Shown here: in pieces, positions 34,822 through 44,588 of the stretch
Layout: every line of letters starts with the position of its first letter
How positions within the stretch are numbered: position 1 is the stretch's first letter
From: Thermoguttaceae bacterium
GTDB lineage: Bacteria; Planctomycetota; Planctomycetia; Pirellulales; Thermoguttaceae
NCBI GenBank assembly: GCA_017939795.1
Contig: JAGBAA010000108.1
Location: 1-64,000 of the forward strand
Reading direction: 5' to 3'
DNA: 64,000 nt
Translations under genes and position numbers: made by a program
Notes under the pieces: generated by a model
The model's input: only the letters and a program-made list of their open reading frames with translations
The model's database searches: none
What the model was told of the DNA's origin: nothing

Positions 34822-36573
34822 TTACGGAAGTGCATGGTTGTGCGGCAAAGCGGATCGAGGATCCTGGTAGATCGGCATGTGGCGATAGTAGACTTCCAGC
34901 GTCATGAGCGAAAACGCCGTCGTGTAGAGCCGACCGCCCGATTCCCGCCAATGCCGGGACGACTCACCGCTGACGCCGTCCGACTCACCGCTGACGCCGA
35001 TCGGGTCCCAGCTTCCGTCGGCATGGGAACCGTCCGCGATCTGGCTTTCGACGAGTCTTTCTCCCAGTTCGGTGTGCCATTTTTCCCAGGCGTCGCCGCG
35101 GTGCTGCCGAATCAGGATCGTCGCGTAAAAATTGGAACGCACGTTTTCGGTCGGTCCCGTTTCGACGATCCACTCCACCCCTTTTCGCAGTGCGGGATGG
35201 TCTGCTGTCCAGCCGTCACAGTACATCCGCGCAAGGAGTGCGGCCGCCGTGCTTTCAAATTCCTTCCCCGGAGCTGCGCAGCCGTAGAACGCACTGTCTT
35301 CCTGAGCGGTAAGGTCGAGGAACGCCATCCCGTTTTCCACGCACTGCGGGGAAATACAGAGAAACCCCCTCCACCCGCTGCGCATCAGGAGCAGCTGAAG
35401 TACCGTAGTCTGCGTGTTTCCGTACTCTCCCGGACTGTAGCCCCAGCCGCCGCTTCCCGGATCCTGCGCGTTCTGCGAGAAGAGCAGCGCGGCCTGTGCT
35501 GGCCGTTTCAGATTCCGGTCTTTCGTCATGGCGTACGTTTCCGTCAGGCAGAGCGATGCGAGACCGTGGGCGTCCATCCCTCCTTCTTCCTGCCAGAGCG
35601 AACCGCCCAGTTGAGGATCGGCCTTCATGTTTTGGCAGAGGTACAGAAGCCCCGAGCCGATGATTTTCTTGTAGGATCCCTCACGGTGTGTCTGGCCGGT
35701 CCCCAAAAACGGAAGGACTCCCAGTGCGGTCGCGCCGTTCGTGCAGCCGGTCATTGTGCCCGGATCGCCGCAGGTGCAGTTCTCCGCCCTGCTATGGTCG
35801 AAATTCCAGCTTCCGTCTGGAAGCTGATGCCTCGCGAGCCACTCCAGACCACGTTTTACGGCATTCTGATAGTTCGCACTTGCTCCGCTCGATGAGGAAG
35901 GAAAGCAGCAAACGATCCTTTTTTTCTTTTCTGAAGCCGGCTTCTCAGAAGTCGGTCTCTTTACGTACGGTCCACTCCCTGCGGAGTATTCATGGAACGG
36001 TCCCCAGAAAAGCCGTTCCTCCTGAAGCCGTTCCGCTTCCAGAACGCTGCGGAATTCTCCCGCAAGTTTCTCATCCGGAAAGTATTCGGTTCTGTCCAGT
36101 ATGTCCGATTCCGAAAAGAGTGCGATCTCCGGCAGTGTGCCGTTCTGTGCGTCCGGTCCGTCTGCAGTCAAGGAGCCGCGTTCTTTCAGAGAGACCGTTC
36201 TGGAAATCTCGATTTCAGGAAACTCCGTCTCGAGCAATTCCGTCTCGGAAAATTCCGAAATATCCGCGAGCATCGCCTGCGTCATTTCGTCCATTTCGGC
36301 CTTTTCGTCCACCTCTTCCTGGTACTCACTGCGCAGGATCAGTTCCCGGCGCGCTTCCGGACGCATTGCGCTCAGGTACGGCAAAAAGCACGCAAAGAGG
36401 ATGCACTGCATCAGAAAGAGAAAAAGAAGCAGCGTCCCAAAGAAAAATCCGATCCCGCGCGGAAAAGACGCAAGCCGACGCTCATTTCGGGACGTTTTTC
36501 CCATCGCCTGGGAAGACTCGTTCGCAGTCCGGGAAATTTCTCTGACCCTTTCCTCATGGATTTTCGTATGCAT
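34822..36573 (-). CDS. Membrane-anchored prenyltransferase/squalene-cyclase-repeat protein
   Basis: A 583-residue protein. It starts with a basic cytoplasmic segment, then one TM helix at about residues 42-68 (GFFFGTLLLFLFLMQCILFACFLP) and a charged Glu-rich linker to about 230. From about 240 to 570 it has alpha/alpha-toroid repeats with QW-like signatures (RGLEWLARHQLPDGSWNFD, GLLYLCQNM, DPGSGGWGYSPGEYGNTQTT, GVEWIVETG). The acid DxDD motif of true cyclases is not evident. Planctomycetes encode many such exported toroid proteins of unknown function, so an enzyme making hopanoids is unlikely. GGGG lies before the ATG. Residues near 545-560 repeat GVSGESDGVSGESS. Confidence 0.85.
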   Translation of the reverse strand: MHTKIHEERVREISRTANESSQAMGKTSRNERRLASFPRGIGFFFGTLLLFLFLMQCILFACFLPYLSAMRPEARRELILRSEYQEEVDEKAEMDEMTQAMLADISEFSETELLETEFPEIEISRTVSLKERGSLTADGPDAQNGTLPEIALFSESDILDRTEYFPDEKLAGEFRSVLEAERLQEERLFWGPFHEYSAGSGPYVKRPTSEKPASEKKKRIVCCFPSSSSGASANYQNAVKRGLEWLARHQLPDGSWNFDHSRAENCTCGDPGTMTGCTNGATALGVLPFLGTGQTHREGSYKKIIGSGLLYLCQNMKADPQLGGSLWQEEGGMDAHGLASLCLTETYAMTKDRNLKRPAQAALLFSQNAQDPGSGGWGYSPGEYGNTQTTVLQLLLMRSGWRGFLCISPQCVENGMAFLDLTAQEDSAFYGCAAPGKEFESTAAALLARMYCDGWTADHPALRKGVEWIVETGPTENVRSNFYATILIRQHRGDAWEKWHTELGERLVESQIADGSHADGSWDPIGVSGESDGVSGESSRHWRESGGRLYTTAFSLMTLEVYYRHMPIYQDPRSALPHNHALP

Positions 36574-36776
36574 GACTGACCCCCCTATTCATAAAAGAAG
36601 GAATTTCTGCCGACATTCTGAATTCTTTGAATCTGAACGGCTATTTCGTCTGCCATTCTTTTATTTTAGCTTAAATTTGAAATTTCCGCAAGCATTTTCC
36701 GAGATCTTTTGGTGATTTTTCTGAAAATCTCAACAAAATATCTTTCGGATCCCGATTTTTTCGTCAGTGGTCTCCC

Positions 36777-36804
36777 TTGAATCTTTCTGAAAATCTGCTA
36801 GAAT
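36777..36804 (+). promoter_or_regulatory. Promoter of the kinase-LRR gene
   Basis: TTGAAT, 16 nt, TAGAAT. It overlaps a possible upstream start of the reading frame, which argues for the downstream ATG at 36843. Confidence 0.6.
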
Positions 36805-36842
36805 CAAAATACCATCTTCTGTGTATTATCGAGAGGCAAAAA

Positions 36843-39365
36843 ATGGCTGGGAATTTTGAAGAATCGCTGGCGACGCTCGCCAATTTGGCTCCTGAAGACG
36901 TAAACTACGATCCGAAACAGTTCGAGGATTTGAGAGAAGGGGGGCTTTTCGGAGAATTTCGGAACTACCGTCTGAAAAAGAAACTCGGAGCCGGCGGAGC
37001 AGGGCAGACGTGGCTTGCGGAGGAACTCGTACGCGGTGAAGCGAGTCAGCTCGTCGTTCTGAAACTCCTGACGAAGGAACTGCGCGGAAATGAAAGCGCG
37101 ATGCAGGAACTTCGGCGAACGTTTGACCTTACGAAAGACCTGAACCATTCGAGCATCTGCCCGATCCTTGGTCGGGATGCAGACCCGGTTTTTGGCGATT
37201 TTCTCGTCATGAAGTACGCGGACGGCGGCACGCTGGCTGACTGGTTTCATGCGCAGCCGAACTGGGAGAACGGACTCTCTTTAAAGCGTCTTCTTCCGAT
37301 CTTCCAGCCGCTTGCCGAGGCGTTGGATCTCGCGCACCGCAAAGGGGTCGTGCACCGTGACGTCAAACCGCAGAACATCATGTTCATGGGAAGAACTCCT
37401 GTCCTGATCGATTTCAGTATCGCTGCGCGTGTTCGTCCGGAGTGCGTGACGGCTGACGCAGTCTCTTTTGGTCCGGATCCGATGGCGTGTTCCACGTCCG
37501 GGACCCCGGTCTACATGGCACCGGAACAGATGGAAGGGAAAGCGCAGAATGCTCGGACGGACCAGTACGCTCTGGCGATGGTCTTCTACGAAATGCTCAT
37601 GGGGACCCTGCCGTTCAAGAGCCGGAATATTGCGAAGATCGCGTTGGAGAAACTTCGATTTCGTCCGTTTGATCTCCGGTTTCCGCCTCACGTCAACGCG
37701 GCTTTTTCCCGTGCGCTTTCCTTTGAGCCGGCAAACCGTTTCGCGTCCTGCTCGGAGTTCATTGAGGCCCTGACCTCGCCGGTTTCTGGAACCGAGTCCT
37801 TTGCGGGAAGGCCTTCGGCTGCTTCGGGAATGAAAGCGTCTTCCGTATCTTCCGCGTCTTCGGAGGTTTCAGGAGGAGCTGCGTCCACGGGGTCGTCCTC
37901 GTCTTCCACATTTTCTTCTGCGTCCGGGGCCTTTTCATACCAGGAGGAGGAAACTGTCCAAAGACGCCGAAAACGGAATGCCGACCGAAAGGGATGGAAA
38001 ACCGAACGCAAGCCGCGCGTCTCTTATGTGCATACTTCGGCGGTGCCGTCCGATGTCCAGAAGGCCAACAAAGAAGCTTTGGGATGCGTGGGAGGGTTTT
38101 GCCTGTTTTTCTTCCTGCTCGTTCTGTATCTCGGAAACCGGCATTCGATCATTGGAGATAAGTTTTGGAGGCCATCCTGTTTTATGCGGAATTGTCCGAT
38201 ACTCTGCTTCGGAAACTATAAGATTCCCGACCGAGTAACGGAAATCGGCACACTGTATAGATTTCAAGGTTGTTCTGGTCTTCGCTCCATCACGATCCCT
38301 GGAAGCATCAAGACGATTCCAGATGATACATTTTTGCGTTGCCGAAATCTTCGTTCTGCGACGCTCTGTGAAGGGGTAACGGAAATCGGCAGTAATGCCT
38401 TTTCCGGATGCACGAAACTTAAGAAGGTATCGCTTCCCAACAGTGTGATGTACATTAAAATCGGGGCCTTTAAGGAGTGCAGACGTCTTGAGTCGATCGT
38501 CCTTCCGGATTGTTTGGGCGGCATTCCATCTCATACTTTTTTTGATTGCGCCGCTCTTGAGTCTGTGGTGTTTCCAGAAAGTCTGAAATGTATTGGGTAT
38601 CGGGCATTTGGCGGCTGCGAGTCTCTAAAGTCGATCAAGATCCCGGATGGCGTGCAGCAGATCGAAAAGGAAGCATTTCGCGATTGTGTCAGTATCGAGA
38701 CTGTGGTGCTTCCGGCAGGTGTTTCCGTTTTGGAATACGGTATTTTTGCCAATTGCACGAAACTGAAAGAGATCCGTGTCTCCGAGGGAAATTCGTCATT
38801 TAAGAGTGTCGACGGCGTCCTTTTTTCTGCGGACGGCAAGACGCTCCTCCAATATCCTGCAGGAAAACCGCTTGCCGAATATACGATCCCCGACGGTGTG
38901 GAATCCATTGCAGAAATGGCTTTTGAAGGCTGTACGGAACTCCGTTCGGTGGCGATTCCCGAAAGCGTGACGGAGATCCCGGAGAGCGCGTTTCGGAATT
39001 GCGTGAATCTTGGATCCGTGAAGCTCCCGGCCAGCGTGACGAAAATCGGAAAATCAGCATTCCAGGGCTGTGGGGGTCTTGACTCCGTGAAGATCCCGGC
39101 CAGCGTGACGGAAATCGGTCAGTCTGCGTTCCATGGCTGTGTTTCTCTCAAGTCCGTGGAGATCCCGGTCAGCGTGACGAAAATCGGAGACTCGGCGTTC
39201 CGCGGCTGCTCGGCCCTCGAGTCGGTGAGGATCCCAAAGAGCGAGACGGCGATCGGTTCGGATGCTTTTAAAGACTGCGGAAAACTCACGATCTTCGGGG
39301 AAAAGAACTCGGAAGTCAAACGGTATTCGCGGCAGAACGTCATCCAATTCCAGGAAATTGAGTAG
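36843..39365 (+). CDS. Ser/Thr protein kinase - TM - BspA-like leucine-rich-repeat receptor
   Basis: An 840-residue single-pass protein. The kinase domain (about 41-310) has the glycine loop LGAGGAGQTW, the VAIK-type lysine in VVLKLL (about 72), HRDVKPQN (about 174) and the APE-like YMAPEQ; the DFG motif is DFS (LIDFSIA, about 190). A Ser-rich linker leads to a TM helix at about 409-432 (VGGFCLFFFLLVLYLG). Outside, about 14 BspA/LRR_5 repeats of about 23 residues (VTEIGxxAFxGCxxLxSVxIPxS) run to residue 830. It therefore looks like a receptor kinase with an extracytoplasmic LRR sensor. GAGAGGCAAAAA precedes the ATG. No phosphatase or obvious target is adjacent. Confidence 0.92.
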   Translation: MAGNFEESLATLANLAPEDVNYDPKQFEDLREGGLFGEFRNYRLKKKLGAGGAGQTWLAEELVRGEASQLVVLKLLTKELRGNESAMQELRRTFDLTKDLNHSSICPILGRDADPVFGDFLVMKYADGGTLADWFHAQPNWENGLSLKRLLPIFQPLAEALDLAHRKGVVHRDVKPQNIMFMGRTPVLIDFSIAARVRPECVTADAVSFGPDPMACSTSGTPVYMAPEQMEGKAQNARTDQYALAMVFYEMLMGTLPFKSRNIAKIALEKLRFRPFDLRFPPHVNAAFSRALSFEPANRFASCSEFIEALTSPVSGTESFAGRPSAASGMKASSVSSASSEVSGGAASTGSSSSSTFSSASGAFSYQEEETVQRRRKRNADRKGWKTERKPRVSYVHTSAVPSDVQKANKEALGCVGGFCLFFFLLVLYLGNRHSIIGDKFWRPSCFMRNCPILCFGNYKIPDRVTEIGTLYRFQGCSGLRSITIPGSIKTIPDDTFLRCRNLRSATLCEGVTEIGSNAFSGCTKLKKVSLPNSVMYIKIGAFKECRRLESIVLPDCLGGIPSHTFFDCAALESVVFPESLKCIGYRAFGGCESLKSIKIPDGVQQIEKEAFRDCVSIETVVLPAGVSVLEYGIFANCTKLKEIRVSEGNSSFKSVDGVLFSADGKTLLQYPAGKPLAEYTIPDGVESIAEMAFEGCTELRSVAIPESVTEIPESAFRNCVNLGSVKLPASVTKIGKSAFQGCGGLDSVKIPASVTEIGQSAFHGCVSLKSVEIPVSVTKIGDSAFRGCSALESVRIPKSETAIGSDAFKDCGKLTIFGEKNSEVKRYSRQNVIQFQEIE

Positions 39366-39404
39366 CGGCGGACGGCGTGCTTCGGGAGACGAAAAAACGG
39401 CAGG

Positions 39405-40067
39405 TCAGATCCGAAGGAGATCCGGGACCGCTTTCAGAAATGCGGCAGGGTCCATCCAGACCAGGATGTGAAGCCCGGCCAGCAGGAGAAGACCAAAGAC
39501 GAGGAAAAAGATCCCGATGGAATATTCGGGACGAAAGGCGGTTTTCTGTTCTTTCAGCGCGTTTTTCAACGCCTTCCGGAATTTCTGCCAACTGACGGGA
39601 TCCTGATGCGGACCGGCAGGGAGCAGGGTGAGCGTTCGGAAAAGCGGGGCGGATTCGACGTAAAACTGGATCCTCAGCGTCGGCATGAAAACCATGTCGC
39701 CGGCGATCTGTGCTTTCGGATCCAGACCGACGGCCAGTTCTGAAAGAAAAGGACGGAATTCTGTGAGCTGCACATTGTACAGATCGATCGACGGACGCTG
39801 AGCCAGAAGATAGAGCGTGCAGGCCAGAACGTAGACCGACAGAAGCAGCAGCCAGGTCCACGGACCATAGCTCCAGGATGCGTTGACCGGGAAAATGAGC
39901 TGGATCGGCCCCGCCGCCAAGGCTCCGGAAAGCACTGCGAAAAGGAGGGCCATGCCGAGTTTTCCCGAAACAGGAAACGGACGTCCTGCCAGGTGCATCA
40001 GGCTGACCAGAACGAAGTAAAGTCCCAGCGGTGCCAGTGCAAGATAGATCTGGAATGAGTTCAGCAT
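39405..40067 (-). CDS. Hypothetical membrane protein, 3-4 TM helices
   Basis: A 220-residue protein with TM helices at about residues 4-25 (FQIYLALAPLGLYFVLVSLMHL), 36-58, 67-88 and 190-212 (IGIFFLVFGLLLLAGLHILVW), and a soluble region between (about 90-185). No family is recognised. The start at 40067 has AGGACTC upstream. An in-frame ATG at 40133 is rejected because it would lie inside the clpC terminator hairpin. It follows clpC on the same strand but beyond that terminator. Confidence 0.7.
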   Translation of the reverse strand: MLNSFQIYLALAPLGLYFVLVSLMHLAGRPFPVSGKLGMALLFAVLSGALAAGPIQLIFPVNASWSYGPWTWLLLLSVYVLACTLYLLAQRPSIDLYNVQLTEFRPFLSELAVGLDPKAQIAGDMVFMPTLRIQFYVESAPLFRTLTLLPAGPHQDPVSWQKFRKALKNALKEQKTAFRPEYSIGIFFLVFGLLLLAGLHILVWMDPAAFLKAVPDLLRI

Positions 40068-40104
40068 GAGTCCTGTTGAAAAAATTTTCCGGTTCAGGAC
40101 ACGG

Positions 40105-40130
40105 AAAGCCTCCCTGAATGAGGAGGCTTT
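40105..40130 (-). terminator. Intrinsic terminator of clpC
   Basis: Stem AAAGCCTCC / GGAGGCTTT with an 8-nt loop, 58 bp past the clpC stop codon. The trailing T run is short on the minus strand (CTTTCC), so read-through into the next gene is possible. Confidence 0.65.
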
Positions 40131-40187
40131 CATCGGTGTGTCCCGTATCTCCGCAGCTTCCCGTACTGCGGAGATCGTTTCCGTTTA

Positions 40188-42788
40188 CTATTCTTCGGAA
40201 TTTTCAGAGGTTTCTGCCGGAGTCTCTTCAGACGCAGCGTCCGCGACTTTCTGATCTTCCGCGTTTCCCTCTTCGTCCGATCCTTCCGGCTTCTCTTCTT
40301 CGACCGGCACATTGCTTCCGAGGAATGAGAATTCCTCTTTGCCGTGCAGGATCTCCGTTTCGATCGAGATCGTGTTCATGTCGCGGAATTTGCCGCGCAG
40401 AATGTCTTCCGCAAGCGGGTTTTCCACGTTGCTCTCGATCGCACGGCGGAGCGGCCGGGCACCGAAATCTTCGTCGCTTCCGCGTTTGATCAGCAGGGCG
40501 CGGGCCGAATCGGAAAGGTTCACATTGTATCCGTGCTCCTTCAGACGGCGGCAGATCTTGCCGATCTCGAAATCGACGATCTTCTCGAAATCGACCTTCG
40601 TCAGGTACTGGAAGACGATCAGTTCATCAAGACGCCCGAGGAATTCCGGACGGAAGAACTTCTCGATCTGTTCCTTGACGCGCGATTTCATCTGATCGTA
40701 CGACGCATTTCCCTCGCCGGTCTGGAAACCGAATGCCGACTCGTTCTTGATGGCAGACGCTCCTGCGTTGGTCGTCATGATGATGACCGTGTTGCGGAAA
40801 TCGACATTTCGGCCGAAACTGTCGGTCAGACGGCCTTCTTCCATGATCTGGAGAAGCATGTTGAAGACGTCGGGATGCGCTTTCTCGATCTCGTCAAACA
40901 GCACGACCGAGTACGGACGGCGTCGGACTTTCTCGGTCAGCTGGCCGCCTTCTTCGTAGCCGACGTAACCCGGCGCGGCACCGATCAGACGCGTGACGTT
41001 GATCTTCTCCATGTACTCGCTCATGTCGATCTGGATCAGCGCATCTTCGTTCCCGAACATGAACTCTGCAAGCGTCTTGGCCAAAAGCGTCTTTCCGACG
41101 CCCGTGGGACCGGCAAAGAGGAAGCATCCGACCGGGCGTTTGGGATCTTTCAGACCCGCACGGCTTCTGCGGACGGCTTCGGAGATCTTTTTGACCGCCT
41201 CGTCCTGGCTGACGACCCGTTTGTGGAGTTCTTCTTCCATCTGCATCAGACGTTCGGAATCTTCCGTCGAGACACGCGTCACCGGGATGCCCGTCATTCT
41301 GGCGACGACCTCCGCAATGACTTCCTCGTCCACGAGTCCTTTGTTGGTGCGCATTTGATTGCGCCACGCTTCCATCAGATCTTCCTTTTCCTTGCGGAGT
41401 TTGTCGATCTGGTCGCGCAGAGCGGCCGCGGATTCAAAGTTCTGCGACGCAACAGCACCGTCCTTCACCTGCGTGAGGCGTTCCAGCTCCGCATCCATGT
41501 CCTTGAGATCCAGCGGACGGGTCATCGATTTCAGATGCACTCGCGAACCGGCTTCGTCAATGACGTCGATCGCCTTGTCCGGATGGCATCGGCCCGTGAT
41601 GTAGCGGTCGGAAAGCTCGACAGCTGCTTCCAGCGCCTTGTCCGTAAACGTGACGTGATGGTGTTCTTCGTAGCGGTCGCGCAGTCCCTTGAGGATCTGG
41701 ACCGTTACTTCCTTGCTCGGCGGTTCGACCATGACCTGCTGGAAACGGCGTTCCAGCGCATTGTCTTTCTCGATGTGCTTGCGGTACTCATCCAGCGTCG
41801 TTGCGCCGATGCACTGGATCTCGCCGCGGGAAAGAGCCGGCTTCAGGACGTTCGCCGCGTCGATCGCACCTTCCGCACCGCCGGCACCGACCAGCGTGTG
41901 AAGCTCGTCGATGAAGAGAATGACATTTCCCGCACGGCGCACTTCATTCATGACGGCTTTGATGCGTTCTTCAAACTGCCCGCGGTATTTCGTTCCGGCG
42001 ACCATCATCGCAAGGTCAAGGACGATGAGACGTTTTTCGAAAAGGAGTTCCGGAACATTGCCGGAGACGATATATTGGGCGAGCCCTTCCACGATGGCAG
42101 TCTTTCCGACGCCTGCTTCGCCGAGGAGGACCGGATTATTTTTCGTGCGGCGTCCAAGGATCTGGATCGTACGCTCGATCTCCTTATCGCGCCCGATGAC
42201 CGGGTCCAGCTTCTTCTGGCGGCAGAGTTCCGTCAGATCGCGGCCGAAACTGTCGAGGGCCGGAGTTTTGGATTTGGACGGTTTCTGCGTCGATTCGGAA
42301 TTTCCGCCGGCCGGCGTCTGTGCCGGAAAAGCACTTTCCGCTCCCCCTTTTTCATTGCCGAGGAGCTGAAGGATCTCTTCGCGGACGGAATTCGTATTCA
42401 CGCCAAGATTCGAAAGGACCTGCGACGCGACACCCTCTTCTTCGCGCAGCAGCCCCAGAAGCAGGTGTTCGGTCCCAACGTACGTATGCCCCAGATTACG
42501 GGCTTCGTCCATGGCGTACCCGACCACTTTCTGAGCACGCGGCGTCTGCGGCAGTTTCCCCATGCCGATCACATTGGACCCCTGATCCACCAGTTTTTCG
42601 ACTTCACGGCGGATCTTGGCCAGATCAATGTCCAGGTTTTTCAAAACATTGGAAGCGACTCCGCTCCCTTCTTTGACGAGTCCAAGTAAAATGTGCTCCG
42701 TGCCGATGTACTCATGATTCAAACGCTGAGCTTCCTGGTTGGCGAGCTGAAGTACTTTGCGTGCACGATCAGTAAATCGTTCATACAT
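40188..42788 (-). CDS. clpC: ATP-dependent Clp protease ATP-binding subunit ClpC
   Basis: An 866-residue HSP100 AAA+ unfoldase that feeds substrates to ClpP. It has two N-terminal Clp repeats (about 1-145, [20 protein letters not shown]), the first AAA module ([34 protein letters not shown]), the UVR motif that separates ClpC from ClpB (about 420-460, [23 protein letters not shown]), the second AAA module ([28 protein letters not shown]) and a C-terminal D2-small domain. The last 45 or so residues are an acidic Glu-rich tail. AGGAGAATTAAACC precedes the ATG. The 696-bp region upstream (42789-43484), shared with a divergent gene, contains a TATAAT at about 42921 on the minus strand. Confidence 0.97.
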   Translation of the reverse strand: MYERFTDRARKVLQLANQEAQRLNHEYIGTEHILLGLVKEGSGVASNVLKNLDIDLAKIRREVEKLVDQGSNVIGMGKLPQTPRAQKVVGYAMDEARNLGHTYVGTEHLLLGLLREEEGVASQVLSNLGVNTNSVREEILQLLGNEKGGAESAFPAQTPAGGNSESTQKPSKSKTPALDSFGRDLTELCRQKKLDPVIGRDKEIERTIQILGRRTKNNPVLLGEAGVGKTAIVEGLAQYIVSGNVPELLFEKRLIVLDLAMMVAGTKYRGQFEERIKAVMNEVRRAGNVILFIDELHTLVGAGGAEGAIDAANVLKPALSRGEIQCIGATTLDEYRKHIEKDNALERRFQQVMVEPPSKEVTVQILKGLRDRYEEHHHVTFTDKALEAAVELSDRYITGRCHPDKAIDVIDEAGSRVHLKSMTRPLDLKDMDAELERLTQVKDGAVASQNFESAAALRDQIDKLRKEKEDLMEAWRNQMRTNKGLVDEEVIAEVVARMTGIPVTRVSTEDSERLMQMEEELHKRVVSQDEAVKKISEAVRRSRAGLKDPKRPVGCFLFAGPTGVGKTLLAKTLAEFMFGNEDALIQIDMSEYMEKINVTRLIGAAPGYVGYEEGGQLTEKVRRRPYSVVLFDEIEKAHPDVFNMLLQIMEEGRLTDSFGRNVDFRNTVIIMTTNAGASAIKNESAFGFQTGEGNASYDQMKSRVKEQIEKFFRPEFLGRLDELIVFQYLTKVDFEKIVDFEIGKICRRLKEHGYNVNLSDSARALLIKRGSDEDFGARPLRRAIESNVENPLAEDILRGKFRDMNTISIETEILHGKEEFSFLGSNVPVEEEKPEGSDEEGNAEDQKVADAASEETPAETSENSEE

Positions 42789-43346
42789 GGTTTAATTCTC
42801 CTGAGATGGTAAACGGGTGCGGACCGGATCCAAACTGGATTTCGGAGCCTGTTCGAAAAGGGAGATCTCAAACGAAATGGCAGTCCAGAATCGGTGCATT
42901 CCCGCATTTCAACACAATATATTATACTCGACCTGCGAAAAGCGAAAACCCCCCCCCAGACAATATTTTCAAAAGAAATGAAAAGATTCTCGTGAATTCC
43001 TGCTTTTTCTGAAATTTCTGATTTTTGTTCTTTTGTGCTGGTTTTTTGAGACCGTTTAGCCTCTTTGGATGCGGGGAGTCGTTCCGGAAACAGAAACATT
43101 TGCGGATCGGATCTTCAGGCGATCCCGGGACCTCAAAACGAATTGAGGAACTGGAACTGATTCAGGCAAGACACGGTTTTCGTGTTTCTTTCGAGCTGTC
43201 TGAAGGTACTCAAAGGAAGCCTGCCTGGGGAGACTGTTTGGGGATGCCGTTCGGGGAGGGCTTCCCAAATCGCAGGGTGTCTGGGACAAAAAAGGAAATA
43301 TTTTGCAAAATTTAACGGATTTTATGTTTTTTTTGATGGTAGGGGG

Positions 43347-43375
43347 TTGGCAATTCTGAAATTTTGGGTTAAAAT
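43347..43375 (+). promoter_or_regulatory. Promoter of the gluzincin-like peptidase gene
   Basis: TTGGCA, 17 nt, TAAAAT, 110 nt before the start. The rest of the gap 42789-43346 contains a few open frames without ribosome-binding sites and nothing recognised. Confidence 0.65.
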
Positions 43376-43484
43376 AGGAGTAAGTTTTCGGAAATTTTGT
43401 CCATGCAGGAAGCAGACCGACAAATATCCGGAATGCGGCCATCAGGTTTCCCCACGTCCTTTCTATCTGAAAAAGGAATTTTGG

Positions 43485-44447
43485 ATGAATCGAATCGTAT
43501 TTTTTCAGACTGTATTTTTTTTGCTCTTCTTTCTGAATGAAACTGTTTTTTCTGCCACATTCAGTACGCGAAATTTTACCGTCACGGCCGACGATCCCCG
43601 AATCGCAGAGACGATGGCGCACCGTTCGGAGGAACTCCGCAGCCGGCTTGCGAATTTCTGGCTGGGCAAAGAACTGCCGCGCTGGTACAAAAGATGCAGG
43701 ATCAAGATCCAGATCGGAAATGTTTCGGCCGGCGGCGCGACCACATTCACTTTCAAAAACGGCGAGGTCTACGACTGGAACATGACGGTCCAGGGATCCC
43801 GGGAACGGATTTACGATTCCGTTCTTCCGCACGAGATCACGCATACGATCCTCGCCAGCCACTTTCGGACTCCTCTTCCCCGCTGGGCGGATGAGGGCGC
43901 CGCGACGTTTGTGGAACATGATTCCGAGCGTGCGAAGTATCGTCAGCAGCTTTACAGTGCGCTCAAAACGAACCGCGGCATTCCGCTCGATCAGCTTTTC
44001 GATATGGAAGAGTATCCGGAAGATCCTCTTCCGCTCTACGCGCACGGTTACTCGCTCGCGGAGTTTCTCATCCGGCAGCGCGGCCCGCGGTACTATATCA
44101 GCTTCATTGAGGCGTGCCTTTGCCGGGAAGAGAGCTGGAATGACCTCGTCTATGAATTCTATGGATACGAAAGTCTTCGGAATCTGCAGAATGACTGGGT
44201 CGGCTGGGTCCAGGACGGAACGCCGGAATTTCAGGGAACGAACCTGATCCCGAATGAGGAAAATGTCGTCGTTTCGGCAGATCCGGCTGCAGATCCTTCG
44301 GAAGAGAACGTTCGCGGAATGGTCTTTCATGATTCCGTCAAGGTCGTTCCGGAATCCAAAGTGCGTCCCCAGCCCAATCTGGTCCAATGGAACACGACGC
44401 ACGTGAACGGTCCTGCGCCTCAGATGCCGCCGGCGGTACATCCATGA
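43485..44447 (+). CDS. Secreted gluzincin-like metallopeptidase (MA clan)
   Basis: A 320-residue exported protein. The signal peptide is MNRIVFFQTVFFLLFFLNETVFSA. The catalytic core is LPHEITHTILASHF (HExxH, about residues 120-133) followed by RWADEGAATFVEH, whose Glu is the expected third zinc ligand. Further on, YAHGYSLAEFLIRQRGPRYY supports the peptidase MA-like fold. The last 50 residues are Pro/Val-rich and probably flexible. AAAAAGGAATTTTGG precedes the ATG. Similar small exported MA-clan peptidases are frequent in planctomycetes; substrates are unknown. Confidence 0.85.
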   Translation: MNRIVFFQTVFFLLFFLNETVFSATFSTRNFTVTADDPRIAETMAHRSEELRSRLANFWLGKELPRWYKRCRIKIQIGNVSAGGATTFTFKNGEVYDWNMTVQGSRERIYDSVLPHEITHTILASHFRTPLPRWADEGAATFVEHDSERAKYRQQLYSALKTNRGIPLDQLFDMEEYPEDPLPLYAHGYSLAEFLIRQRGPRYYISFIEACLCREESWNDLVYEFYGYESLRNLQNDWVGWVQDGTPEFQGTNLIPNEENVVVSADPAADPSEENVRGMVFHDSVKVVPESKVRPQPNLVQWNTTHVNGPAPQMPPAVHP

Positions 44448-44588
44448 CCAAACGACCGAGGGGATGACGCTGGCGGAAATGCGGCAGCCGAAAATTGCCC
44501 GTCAAAAAAGAAACGGCGTTCCGGAAATTCGGGATGCCGTTTTTGCGTGTTTAAGTGAACGTGCCGCGATTTTGAACGTATCGCAGTT

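Noticed and set aside
40068..40133. Longer N-terminus for the hypothetical membrane protein
   Set aside because: The upstream ATG lies in the clpC terminator hairpin, while the ATG at 40067 has AGGA upstream and begins the first TM helix.
40344..42689. 781-codon open frame antisense to clpC
   Set aside because: It lies entirely inside clpC on the opposite strand, has no family resemblance, and reflects codon bias of the real gene.
43056..44441. 461-codon frame antisense to the gluzincin-like peptidase
   Set aside because: The opposite strand has signal peptide, HExxH motif, promoter and ribosome-binding site.
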